The position numbers and the translations under genes are program-made. Of a stretch of 64,000 bases of DNA, positions 11,601 through 22,817 are shown one piece after another; position 1 is the first letter of the stretch, and every line of letters begins with the position of its first letter. The notes under the pieces are model-generated. The model was not told the origin of the DNA. It worked only from the letters and a program-made list of their open reading frames with translations, and searched no databases. Origin of the DNA: Spisula solida (lineage: Eukaryota; Mollusca; Bivalvia; Venerida; Mactridae); contig OX365955.1 in assembly GCA_947247005.1 (NCBI GenBank), forward strand, positions 43,193,822 to 43,257,821, read 5' to 3'.

Positions 11601-14600
11601 CAAGTTTCATAAAGATTAGGCTAAAATTGTGACCTCTAGTGTCTACACAAGCCAATTGTTGACGGACGGACGACGGACGACTGACGACGGATGACGGACG
11701 ACAGACAAAGAGTGATCACAAAAGCTCACTCTGTCACTTTGTGACAGGTGAGCTAAAAAGATATGAATTGATTGTTAAAATATGTCATGATAAAACCTTT
11801 CTTTTGACCAAGACATATAGCTCAAGCAACAAGCTGAATCCTCATGAATGCTTGAATGCAGGACTTCAACCTTTTAAAATGGATAATTTTATTTAAAGTT
11901 TAAAAAAAAAAAAACACTTATATTTTACAAATAACGATTATCCGAATTTTGCATGTCCGAATACTAGTCACCTTACGTTTTTCAAACAGCTCGTAAAAAT
12001 AAGTTTTATTGAATAGTATGTTCATTTTTTAGTCAAAGCAGTCATTAGTCGACAGATTATCAATCAAATCACCTATCATTAACTATAATTAACCCTAAAT
12101 TGCAATTAATCTTGTCTGCATCCCACGTCCCGGATTCGTCAGTATTTTAGACCTGTTCCACGAACGTTGTTGACAGTTGATTACACCAATTAAATGGGGA
12201 TTAAAAGATGTTATCACAACAATTTATCAGTAATTAGACCTCCTGGGGCTAATGGTAATTAACAATGAAGATTATATGGGTCCAGTTTGAAGTGTGAACT
12301 TGAAAATTTGTGACACTCGATACGTAGCTGATAGATAAAATAAGAAGTTTTGCAGATATTTTTTTTTGCAGTTTAATAAAATTATCGCCATTTTTCATCG
12401 CCAAATTGAAATAATAATCGCCACTTTGATAAAATTATCGCAAATGGCGATAATGTCGATTGACAGCGTGAGCCCTGAGATACAAGGGTAGTGTTTTATC
12501 AAAGCACTTACGGAAATCTTAAATTATATATATACAAAAAGAGTGTTTCATAAGTTTTGGCTACCTACTTATTTTTTAGTACTAGCGCTAGTCCCAACAT
12601 CAAAGCAAACAGCAGGTTAAGCACCATCGTTTTAACCTAACCAGTATTGTAAAGTTACACACACGTCAACAGTTCCAAGTGGCTTCAAGGGTCCATAATT
12701 TAAAGTTTAAAAGATTAAATAAAAAATTGCATGTCACTTATTTTTTATGTACAACATAGTATCATAAATTGCCACCATTTTGTATAGCATATGGAGATAT
12801 TATTTTGATGCAATGTTACCTTTCGTATTCTTGGTATTTTTCCTTCTGCTTCTAATTTTGCTCGAGCTTGTCTTCGTTTTAATATTCTATGGTATTGTTT
12901 AGCATTAACATACAGTGGCTCTTCTTCTGTGGAGTCTTGATTGGTACTTTGGATTCTCTGTGCTCCGGGTAAGTTTAAATTATTTACAACTTGCTGGAAA
13001 AAAAACCGAAATGGTCATAAGGTGTTGAACAGACATTTTTAAGAATTAGAAGAATTAACAAAAACATTGTAGCTTAGTTATTTTTGACCTTTTTATGTCT
13101 GACCCCTGATCTTTCTAAATCTAACAAGAGGGCTAAGACAAGAAGGCCCTAGATTGCTCACCAGGGTAAATTAATCCTCACAGGCAAGTTGGACAACAAA
13201 TTGTGGAAACCTGTTCCCTTTGTATGTAAAAATTAAAAATATAGTTAAAACCTAGTTAACTTCATCATAAGAATCATAATAATAAAATATTAATAAATAT
13301 TTAATATTTACCAATATTTGTCCACCTGGAACTTGAATAAATTGTGTTCCCTGAGCCTGACTTTGGTCTGGGTTAACAACTCCATTCGCTGAAAATATAT
13401 CAAAGAGAGACAACTCTAACATTGAACTTATTTTTCTGGTTTTCGAGAATATTGTTGTTTTTACAAAGTAAAAATTGTGTTAAGTAGTCACCTGAATCAA
13501 AGTAATTTTACATTAAATACAACCATATAAATATTTGTAAAGTTACAACATAATTTTTAGGTATTTTCATTAAATACATTTTTCTTACTATATTAAAGAA
13601 AGAAAGGAGTCATACTATGCATATCTTCAATACAATGACATAATATTAAGGTTTATTTTACAAACATCTCAATTTTTTCACTGTACATTATAATTACCGA
13701 ACCGATTCACTTATTAGACTCAGAATTCACGTTCAATGAGGGGGGTCCGTATAAATAACGCAATGATAAGACATACCTAAATTTGCTGGAACCTGAACTT
13801 GGGGCTGCTGTTGTTGTTGTTGTTGTAGAACTGCTTGTTGTTGCTGTTGTTGTTGTTGTTGTTGCTGTGAAGGATCTACTGTTTGTATCTGTGTAGGAAC
13901 TTGTTGTGCTGCTTGTGGTTGCTGATAAATGATGGTCTGTCCATCCGGTGTCTGAACAACCTGAAATAGTCATAATCAACTTGTTTTCACACATGCCATG
14001 ATGGTTAAGCACTACCAATCAGTTGATATATAGTTGTTTTGATATTGACTAGTTACCAATTGACATTATGCACAGTTTTAATCCAGGACAGGATTATACA
14101 CTTAACCACTTTTCTAATTGGTCATTTTTCAAACCTTAAATATGTTTAACGGTGATCATAATTTTTGACGATATGTTGCACACAAACGTGTTATGCAATA
14201 GTCCTAACACTCAAATCATTAAAAATCAAAATCACATGCTAAAGTATGCGTAGTCATTCAAGCGATAAATTTTGCATTTTCGCCATTAAATAAAATGATC
14301 ACAGTTGAAGGTATTTCGGGTTTGAAAAGTGACCAATTAGAAAAGTGGTCGAGTGTATTTCAGCATTAAATTATACTGGTACTAGGTAACACTAGAATAT
14401 GTTCATATTCTTAATTGGTAATTGAAAGATAATTTAATAAAATAGTTTTACCATATTGAAGTTTTGATCGCCATTAATGATCTAGCTAAATTCTACAGGT
14501 TTCAGGGGTTTAAGTGTTAAATCTAAAAATCAAATTATGGCTTTTTGGACATTTTTAAAACCTGTCAAAATGTCAATTCAAGGGTGAACTGGGTCAAACG

Positions 14601-17600
14601 AAACCCCCGAGTCTTGTCACAGACTCTGACTGGGACGGACCTAAATCAGGCCTGGTATTTGGCAGTCATTCTCAGGCCTAAAAATCCTTGTTTTAAAGTC
14701 TGAAACTATATTGTTCAATATAAAGTTATAAACAAAGGAAGGCAATTCAGGGTTCAAAACCTGAAATCAGACTCAGGCCTGAACAATACAGGGCTGGTAT
14801 TCACAAAGCTTCTTAGCAGAAAACTAAGGAATTTCTTAAACATTTGATTTTTTCTTAAGTGTATCAGCTAAGCAAGAAAATCAAGATGCTGAATATTTTA
14901 CATAGTTTTGAAGTATTAGGTAAACAGCTACTATAATCACTAAGAAAACATAAGATTATTTTTTAAATTGCGGAACATATGAGCTGCACAAATTATTGAC
15001 TTAAGTCAAAATATTTAGGTTCTTACTTAAGATGCTTTGTGAATACCAGCCCAGGCCTGTTAAAATCTATAAATTGCATATAATAACAAATGAGTACCTG
15101 TCCAAATAACTGTGATAGATTCTGAGGATTGATGATCTGCGGTTGGTTGAGTATTTGTCCCTGTGGTTGCTGTATGATGATCTGAAAACACAACAACAAC
15201 AAATATGATATATAAGTCTACTACATTGTATACTGGGTGTCATTGAAAAGTAACCACTTATATATACCTCTGTATTTTGTATACAATATGACCTATCCGT
15301 ACAAAAGTTTTATAGTGTGTGCATTTGAATATTGTTAAAAAGTATAGCTGTGACTACACAGTAAGGTCCAAACATAGTCGTGTTCGGCTTTTAACGCAGT
15401 GTAACGTGAATTTTAAAATATCAGAGTCAATAGGGTGGTAACTTTCCATTGACTTTGAGTATATATTGGTACTACACATTTATTAATTATGAAATCAAAA
15501 TATTAATAATGAACTGAGCTAAGCAGTCCATTGGTTTGGTCAGAAACTGATCCTAATGGTTTGTTTTAGTAGAAAAGAATATTTCAGGAGAGAAGGGAGG
15601 TAATCAATGAGTCACTGTTTGATATTTTGGACAACACAGTTGTCTCCCTTATTGTATTATTTTGAGCGAGTTTGACAAAGAAAATGAAGAGTATCTCCCT
15701 TTGTTTAAAGCTACTTATATTTTATAGTTTTATTAACTTGTCAAAAACTATGTAATTACACAGTAGCTGACAATAGATTATTCTCCATCAGATAGGTGGA
15801 TTAGTCTATAGTGTGAAGCTACCATGTAATTGTGGATCGATCAATAAAACTCTACAAAAATATACATAATATTATATACTATAAAGAGTAACTAACAATT
15901 GAGAAACCTACAGCGGTTGAAAACTAATAAACAATAAAGTCTATCAGGTTACTGATTTAGATGCAGCAACATCCATTAAATTAATCCTCAAATCTGATTG
16001 TGATTGAAAAATGTGATTGAAAAATTGAAAAATGTGATTGAAAAATGTGATTGAAAAATGTGATTGAAAAATGTGCTTGAAACTACATGTAGTACTGTCA
16101 CAACACCATCAATCATCAACTAAGATTGAAACTTACGATATAGTTAACACTATACATCTATCAAAGCAGTGAATGGGGTGCTTTGTATCATATACATGTA
16201 CCAGTAAGCTTTAATTAATGACTGTTAATTTATGCACATTTTACAAAAATCTTTATCAAGGGGAAGTAACCCAAAGTGCATTTTATCTATGGGCAGTCAT
16301 TCACAGGTGCATTTTGTCACATTTGTAAAACTGTTATCAAAACAAGCAGTTTTTTCTAAAGGCAATAACTCTAGTTGACACATTTTACCATATACTTTTG
16401 TAGTAAGCTTCATCAAAGGGCAGCAACCTCGAAAGTCTAAGCATTAAGGGAAGTAACTTCACAAGTAATGTACAGGTAACTAATTCATACTCATGATATG
16501 CATGATATTACTGATACATTAGTGTCCTGCACTTAATATGTAACTACATAGGTGAACCTGGAGATTTCACGGACTTGTGAAACAAGGGGGATTATTGGGT
16601 AAAATAGTCTTAGATGTAGTTGTCCATTCATGAAGAAGTAAGGCCTGGCAACAAGATCTACTTGACAGCTAAGCTACTGCAACTTCACACACATAAATAC
16701 ACATCAAAATAAACCAGCAATCATGCTATAAAACATTCAACATTCCAGTTAAACTTCAGCCGGCTGTAATTCATTAATCATTTAACAAGTAGAATGAATT
16801 ATTGTCATATGAGCAAGGAAAAGGTGAAGTCATATGCAGCTGTAACTATTATTCGCAAATTAAATGAAGTTAACATTTGCAAACCTTATTGGTTTACTTG
16901 TTGATTTAATAATTTAAATTATTATTTTTTGGTTCAGGACAATATTCAGTGACCCTCACATGGTAGCATGAAATCATTCAAGCATACTGAACAATATAAC
17001 CATGCTTAGATACCTCATAAACAAAAAGACCTGACAATTATTAACAAGTTAAAATGATCTCTAAGACACTAAGTGTATACAGAATGATTGTTTGACATGA
17101 ACGAATTAAAACAAAACAGAACATAACAAATAGTATAATTAGCTTAAGCATGTACAGCTCATAAAAAAAATAAAACAACAAAACAGAATTCAACAATCAC
17201 ATTAATGCTCTCAATTAATTAACAGACACAATTTAAAAACAAGATCTATTCATAAGGAAAAGAATGATAAGTGTCCAAAGGAAAAATTGTTCGAAAGTAT
17301 TTTTTTCCGAATGATACAGAGTTCTTATTAATCCAGGAAACCAAAAATGAACAAGCAAAATAATATCATAAACAACAAACTGACAACAGAACTTTTGAAG
17401 TCCCAAGAAAAATGATAGGTGTCCAGACACCTAATCTTAAGCGGTCTCATTAACTGATTAAGCATCACAAAATTGATTCTTTAAAGTGTGTTATTGACAA
17501 TGGATTATAGAACAAGAGAGCTAAATTGTCACAAAATATGCCTGCCTGGGGTATGGTAAATGAAAAGATTAAGAAGCCAATCAACATGCATTGACAACAA

Positions 17601-20600
17601 GTTTGAGGACGAAAATGAAAACATTTTGAATAAGAGTCTAAACAAGGTTGATTTCTCTCTATTTTGTAATTCAATGGCCATAATTTCAGAAGGTCTGGAA
17701 TGATTTTCCTGAATATCAAACTTAAGAGATTTTGCTGATAAACATTGTCACCACATTTAAAACAGATGAAAACTGCCCGAAACCGAAGGGTGTTCACATA
17801 AAAATCAACAATGTAACAATAAATGTAACGAAACAAAACGCACACAGACAGCACTAACACATACTACAGATTGTAGCATTCAGTTAAACAAGCATACACG
17901 ATAATACTACAGACTATGCTTTACCTGAGGTGTCTGACCAAAGGACTGGAATGTAGGGGTCGAAACAGGGGTCGATACATACTGTAACTGGACAGTAAAA
18001 TGGAGACATCAGAATTACTTGTTCACATATATTATGAATTTATGATATATATTACAATATTCAAGTGTAAATAATACTGTAACTCATAAAACTTGCATTT
18101 CCCAGGCCCCCAAGCAGATGGCAGTCATTTCTGTTGATCTTGATAGCTATTATCAATAATTAGGCTGATTTGTAAGTCATGACATCCTCCCTACATTGAA
18201 GTTCCTACTACAGCTCAGTATTCTGTAATATCAACTTGACATCTTTGGTCTAATACCAGACCAACCCACAGCGAGTCTAATGACAGACTTGCCCACAGAT
18301 ATGTCTTCGACCCACATGCTGCCAATTAGTTTGAAATAGGATCTTATGACACATAAATCAACAATTTTCCATAGTCTATTACCAGTACCCATAACTATGA
18401 AAGACACTTTCAGTCTGTTCAAAATTAGCATAGCCAGGCCGAGGGAAATAAACTTTGATTTAAGTGTAAAGACCATGAGGCCGAACTTAAAATATTCTTG
18501 GTTTCCCCATCCCGACCCTAGGCCTAAAATAAAATATTGTTTGTTTCCCCATCCCCTACCTACCCGATTAAAAAGGGCCCTACCCAAAATATTTTATTGC
18601 CCAAATTAAAATAATATTTTTTTTATTAAAAATTGGAAGTGAAAATTTTGTTTTTGTTTACTGGCTTCTTTCTTACGATTCAATTTAGGATTGTTGATTT
18701 TCAACTTTGAGTTAATTCTAAATTTCATTATTTTTATGCTTTAACCAATAACTATCATACTGAAACAATTAAAAAAAATATTTACCCTACCTACCTACTC
18801 ATTCTAAATCTGCTAGGGTCGGGATGGGGAAACAAAGAATATTTTAAGTTCGGCCCTAGCAGATTTAGAATGGGTAGGTAGGTAGGGTAAATATTTTTTT
18901 TTTTAACTGTTTCAGTATCAAAGTTATTGGTTAAATAATGAAATTTAGATTTAACCCTAAGGTGAAAACCAACAATAATGAAATTTAAATTAACTCCAAG
19001 GTGAAAACCAACAGTCTTGAATTTAATGGTAAGATTTAAGAAGCCAGTAAACAAAAAAAATATTTTTCACTTCTAATTTTTAATAAAAAAATATTATTTC
19101 AATTTGGGCAATAAAATATTTTGGGTAGGGCCCTTTTTAATCGGGTAGGTAGGGGATGGGGAAACAAACAATATTTTATTTTAGGCCTGATCAACAGTGA
19201 TCCAAATTAGCACTCTCACCTGAAGTCCAAATGTTGGAAGTATTATTTTTCTGATTTTCTGTCTGTTACCACTGTGTAACCAAGTTAAATTTATTTGAGT
19301 TGCAAGTAATCTAGTCATGAGCTTTCTCCTTTGTTTACATCGAGCATACAAGACCACTCAATTTCAGTAGTTATCGGAAGCAATTTGGTGTACCATCCTA
19401 ATCAGCTACTGACATGTGCAACAACACTCTCTGTCATGTTTTCTATAATACCATTATCACTGTATGTGACCAAGGGCTTGACACAGTTAGCTGATCCATT
19501 TTTATGGGCATTTAGGTCTTTCCCAAGATCTGCTATTGTTTCAAAGTCATCCCATCATGCAGTGTTTTCTTTATCACATAATTATATATAAAGGGAAAGA
19601 ACTCATGACAAATTCCTGCAAACAGTAAACAAGAGTTTGCCCCCTTATATCTGACAGTTAAAAACTTACTTGTTGAAATGGTTGATTATTTGGCATGCTC
19701 ATAGCAGGTTGATTTTGTGGCATTTGTACGATGATTTGCTGTCCAGTAGGTGTCTGGATAATCTGATTTTGGCCGCCAAGTTGTAATAGCTGAATTTAAA
19801 AGTTAAAAGTAAATACATGTAATAGTCAAAACTAGGAGGCAAGTCCTGATATAAATAAAATTACAATGACTATGTAAAGGCGATTGATCAACTATAAATA
19901 TAAACATCTAACCACTACTTTGATGTCATCAGTCTACAAAATATTTCATGATATATTAATTATTGTGTTTTACACCAGTATGTTAATTCTTGTCCCACAG
20001 TTTATCCACAAAGTTGTATATCAGATTAGGTATTTTTAACCTGTCGCTAATTAATCCCCAAGTGTTTCCGTTATTGCACCGTGAGAATGTTTTGATTAGT
20101 TAAAATAACATCTCTGATTGGACAACGGATACGCACAGATATTCAAGGGTGACAAGTTAAAAGTGCTAGGTAATAACTAATATGAACATGTATTTACAGT
20201 AATAAACATATACATAATAATTATACATGTACTTTATCTTAACTTGACGTTGTCTTGTTTGTTTCCATCAACTATTGTTCAACCGTTTTTCCAGTCATTT
20301 TTTTAGCGACTATGAATTCCAACGGATGACAAATGACTCGTTTTTTTCTTGAATGAACAATCTGGTGACTGGTCACCACTAAACTTGCCCTTCAGTTTTC
20401 ATCAAACAATTGACAATTTCTCCACATAGAACAGCTGAAGTCCCTGAGGAACATCAAAGGGAGCCTTATCCCTCAATTAACTGTGAGGACCCTAGACTTT
20501 GACTTATTTGTTGAAGTGAACAATTAACTTATTAAGATACATGGAATATGACAAACCTGGGGTTGTTGTCCTGCAGGAGCTGCAGTAGGGAACTGTGTAG

Positions 20601-20721
20601 CCCCAGCCTGTAAAAACTGCATCGGAAGTCCTTGCATTACGATTGGCTGAGCTACTTGTTGGAAGGCTTGTTGACTTGCATCCAGAGTTACAGCCCCTTG
20701 CTGTCCCTGGAACTGCTCCAT
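8495..20721 (-). CDS. NFYA: Nuclear transcription factor Y subunit alpha (NF-YA), nine coding exons
   Basis: NF-YA joins the histone-fold pair NF-YB/NF-YC and gives the trimer its CCAAT specificity in the nucleus. Coding exons, 5' to 3': 20721-20557, 19789-19670, 17987-17925, 15181-15098, 13960-13777, 13388-13312, 12993-12820, 9505-9377, 8644-8495. Phases agree at every junction and give 381 aa (human 347). Residues 1-231 are a Gln-rich activation region with Gln runs of 11 and 7. The subunit-interaction helix A1 (EEEPLYVNAKQYHRILKRRQ, about 254-281) and DNA-binding A2 (RHIHAMNRVRGEGGRF, ending near 311) follow. The start is placed at MEQF because vertebrate NF-YA begins MEQY; an upstream in-frame codon lies 18 bp earlier. 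An untranslated first exon probably ends at 22818 (GTAAGT donor). The third-exon acceptor is ambiguous (17987 or 17981). Confidence 0.93.
8832..9099. repeat. CAGGGGTGTCAA-family element, copy 2 (NFYA intron)
   Basis: Same termini and interior as the element at 5704-5984. It lies between the last two NFYA coding exons. Confidence 0.7.
9377..9505 (-). CDS. NFYA: NFYA exon with DNA-binding A2 helix
   Basis: A 129-bp exon in phase 0/0 between a TGTACAG acceptor and a GTAAGA donor. It encodes KYLHESRH and RGEGGRF, the signature of the NF-YA/HAP2 family that contacts CCAAT in the minor groove. Human RHRHAMARKR is RHIHAMNRVR here. The following KNEPYDTEGDVSIKQESD is specific to this lineage as far as I can tell. 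Confidence 0.95.
9550..12477. mobile_element. hAT-like transposon remnant, interrupted by a pearl-like element
   Basis: The termini CAGGGCTCACACTGGC and GACAGCGTGAGCCCTG are inverse, and AGATA flanks both outer ends as a possible target-site duplication. Subterminal parts on both sides repeat ATAATAGCCA / TTATCGCCA motifs. About 1.4 kb of its length is the pearl-like insertion at 10364-11759. No transposase frame survives. It lies in the NFYA intron between the A1 and A2 exons. Assignment to hAT is inferred only from the CAGGG-type end. Confidence 0.5.
10364..11759 (+). mobile_element. Pearl-like (Helentron-associated type) element, copy 1
   Basis: The left end AACAAGAGGGCCCAAAGGG continues into TCGCTCACCTGTCA. 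Then come about eight tandem units spaced exactly 145 bp (TGACCTTGTGACCT at 10651, 10796, 10941, 11086, 11231, 11376, 11521), an (ACGG)-rich microsatellite near 11660-11705, and a terminal hairpin formed by AGCTCACTCTGTCAC and GTGACAGGTGAGCT. This layout (ends, tandem core, ACGG microsatellite) is known from pearl/CvA-type non-autonomous elements of bivalves. Non-coding. Further copies: 36619-38152 and 48571-49566. Confidence 0.8.
12820..12993 (-). CDS. NFYA: NFYA exon with A1 subunit-interaction helix
   Basis: A 174-bp exon in phase 0/0. It encodes EEEPLYVNAKQYHRILKRRQ and ARAKLEAEGKIP, nearly identical to human and yeast HAP2. It ends GKIPRIRK where human has GKIPKERR, so the A1-A2 linker keeps its length but differs in sequence. 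Confidence 0.96.
13123..13162 (+). repeat. Degenerate left end of a pearl-like element
   Basis: AACAAGAGGGCTAAGACAAG followed by GGCCCTAGATTGCTCACC resembles the left end of the element at 10364, without tandem core or right end. Confidence 0.45.
13777..13960 (-). CDS. NFYA: NFYA glutamine-rich exon
   Basis: A 184-bp exon, phase 0 in and phase 1 out, encoding VVQTPDGQTIIYQQPQ and two glutamine runs (11 and 7 residues) coded by mixed CAA/CAG. The next exon (13388-13312) completes the split Ala codon. On the opposite strand the repeat appears as GTT/TTG triplets. Confidence 0.9.
14093..14360. repeat. Inverted-repeat element in NFYA intron
   Basis: GGATTATACACTTAACCACT with TTTCTAATTGGTCATTTTTC at the left is the inverse of GAAAAGTGACCAATTAGAAA with AGTGGTCGAGTGTA at the right. 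It is about 270 bp and non-coding. Confidence 0.65.
14640..14790. repeat. Dispersed repeat, CAGGCCTGRTA family, copy 1
   Basis: Motifs CAGTCATTCTCAGGCCT and CCTGAAATCAG recur at 47470-47600 and 51838-51985. No function seen. Confidence 0.55.
14791..15053. repeat. MITE-like element, TGGTATTCACAAAGC family, copy 1
   Basis: The termini GGGCTGGTATTCACAAAGC and GCTTTGTGAATACCAGCCC are perfect inverses. A second copy in reverse orientation is at 45559-45822. Non-coding. Confidence 0.8.
15054..18474. other. NFYA introns around two small exons, no other gene
   Basis: Apart from the NFYA exons at 15181-15098 and 17987-17925, this is AT-rich intron. A short array of a GTGATTGAAAAAT unit lies at 16003-16075. 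The 131-codon minus-strand frame at 17465-17860 has no family resemblance or splice support. Confidence 0.6.
18475..19190. repeat. Large foldback element (about 700 bp) in NFYA intron
   Basis: The left half (GTTTCCCCATCCCCTACCTA then CCCGATTAAAAAGGGCCCTA) is mirrored inversely at 19110-19175 (TAGGGCCCTTTTTAATCGGG then TAGGTAGGGGATGGGGAAAC). An inner pair around 18790-18900 repeats TAGATTTAGAATG/CATTCTAAATCTGCTA. Fragments of the arms occur at 3541-3585 and about 44940-45010. A transcript would form a long hairpin. Confidence 0.75.
19191..20556. other. NFYA intron sequence around the second coding exon
   Basis: Only the NFYA exon at 19789-19670 was recognised; it encodes LLQLGGQNQIIQTPTGQQII. 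The rest is AT-rich intron without repeats of note. Confidence 0.6.
20557..20721 (-). CDS. NFYA: NFYA first coding exon
   Basis: It encodes MEQFQGQQGAVTLDASQQAF and continues Gln-rich, with a GTTTGT donor in phase 0. An acceptor just upstream (CAATCAG before CATTATGGAG) would join it to an untranslated exon, but its pyrimidine tract is weak and CATTACTAG a little further upstream is an alternative. Confidence 0.85.
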
Positions 20722-20739
20722 AATGCTGATTGTTGGCAA

Positions 20740-22817
20740 TATTTTAGTTTAAGTTTCTAGTAATGCAGGATGATCTTTGTCTGTCCAATTCCAAAGGTAT
20801 GGTATAAAGAGTTTGAGTATTTGTGAGATATCAACAAAGTTCCTGTACTAATACTACATATTTCCTCTTTAGTACGACAATTAATCAGCTGAATAGAAAT
20901 TTCACTACGGAAACGAATCTTTGTGAAGTACCCTTCCGCAATCTGCTGTACCTTGTTATCAGGCTGTTTGCTTTTATTTAATTATACTTCTATGCTCCAT
21001 TTGTCACTTGCTGAAGAGGGGTAAGAAAAGAAAGAGATTCATTAATTTATAAACATGTTTTAATTTTATTAAATAAGACATTCAGAGCCACAGATAGGCC
21101 TAAGTTTATTTTGTAGCATAGGATCTTTTCATACATTGGGTAGGTAAGTCTTAAGACTTTCGGTATACATGTATAAAGTTAATTCAAAATGTTAAAATTA
21201 CGAAATTTGCTATATTTAAAAGGACAATATGTAACTCTCTACATAATGCAAAATCTATGCCATTCATTCAAGCTGCATAAATTATGATAACGATTTCAAA
21301 TTCAATTGGTTATTAACTTTTTTGTTCTTGAATTAAAAATTACCTAGGACTTCTTTATTATGCATCTGGTATTTAAATTGTTTGCAGAAACCCTCTCATT
21401 ATTTCAATTTTCTGTGAATTTACAAATTACAATGGGAGGATGAATAGGACTCCTTTAGGAGATGCTGATCTCATTCTGGGTAACCCAATTACAGGCCTGA
21501 TTAAATGGATCCAGGAAATGGGGGATGGGGAGCACCCAGCACCAAACCCCTAATTGCAGGACTTTTTTACCCCCCATATCAAATACTGCATCCAACCCTG
21601 AGAACTATTGAAAATATAATATACTGTAATAATTTTTAATAAACAATTAAAACAAGTGTGAGCTGGAAAACAAGTGTGAGCTGGAAAACAAGTGTGACTG
21701 TGAGCTGGATTTTCTAAATGATATATTACAATTTATTCAACATACAAGTATGATTGTAGAAATTTACAAAATAATTCAATTGAATACACAAAAGTCTTAC
21801 AGTAATTAATCATCCCACATAACATTGAAGCCAAAATGCTTCCTCGTCTCCGGAGGCTAAATAACTGTTGAAAACCACTAAACTTACATACATGTGTTTG
21901 CATTCAAAAGAGTATTTGGTGGTTTTCAAACAAAATCAATCAATCTATTTTTAGACTTTAAAACAAAAGTTACATAATTATATATACATTCTTCTACACT
22001 GAAGTCTGTATGTAATCGTTTCTTTCGTGTTCTACAGCAGACAAAGACACTTGTTGGTGAAGGACATAGCATTTCTCACAAAAAATACTAATTAAATTCT
22101 ATAAAAAAAAATGCCTGCATATGTCATTATAAATTAATATAAATTCACCATACTGTATTTTTTGGCCTTAAAGGTAGAATGTATAAGCTAAATTACAGAT
22201 TTCTGTGAATAAAGTACATTAGTTTCAATAAATAAATGGAGAAATTCAAACCATTTCAACATTTTTTCTGGATAATTAGATATTTTTGTAATAGTCACAA
22301 GTGTATCCATGAACAAGGAAGAAAATCCACAATCAATTAAGCTTGTTACTTGTCATCTTTTTTTACAAATTAATTTCCTGTTCAAATAAAATTCTCTTCC
22401 TCAAATTACGGAACTAACAGAAAATTAAATTGAAACAGCAAATGCATGTAAGAAATATATGGTACTGACACTAAATTTTGGATACTTTTACTTGGGCCAA
22501 ATCCCCCATAAGGTGCCCCAATTAATGTCTAATTTATTAAAAAGAAATGTTCTCCTATTTCAGTATTTGACAATCTAAGAACTCTGTATAAGTAATGATC
22601 AAAAAATATATAATAAAACCATGTTATAATAAATATTAGCGACAAGATCTCTGAAGAAGAAATGCTTTGAACGACCGATATGAAGGGAGAAATCGGTCTA
22701 AACAAAGATGTAGATTGAAAAAATATGAATACTTGGTAAAGCGAATTTTTACTTAATTACGAATTATAATTACAAATAATTGACGAATATTGAAATATAA
22801 AGGATAAGTGAACTTAC
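20740..22817. other. Probable 5' intron of NFYA
   Basis: No coding potential seen. A 17-bp tandem (AACAAGTGTGAGCTGGA) occurs about three times near 21652-21705. The GTAAGT at 22817-22812 on the minus strand is the candidate donor of the untranslated first exon. Confidence 0.45.

Noticed and set aside
13707..14018. 103-codon Thr-rich frame
   Set aside because: It is a frame-shifted reading of the Gln-rich NFYA exon at 13960-13777.
17465..17860. 131-codon minus-strand frame in an NFYA intron
   Set aside because: No recognisable domain, no consistent splice sites and a composition like translated AT-rich intron.
18231..19054. Frames of 118, 87 and 87 codons on both strands
   Set aside because: They fall on or beside the foldback element and simply mirror its two arms.
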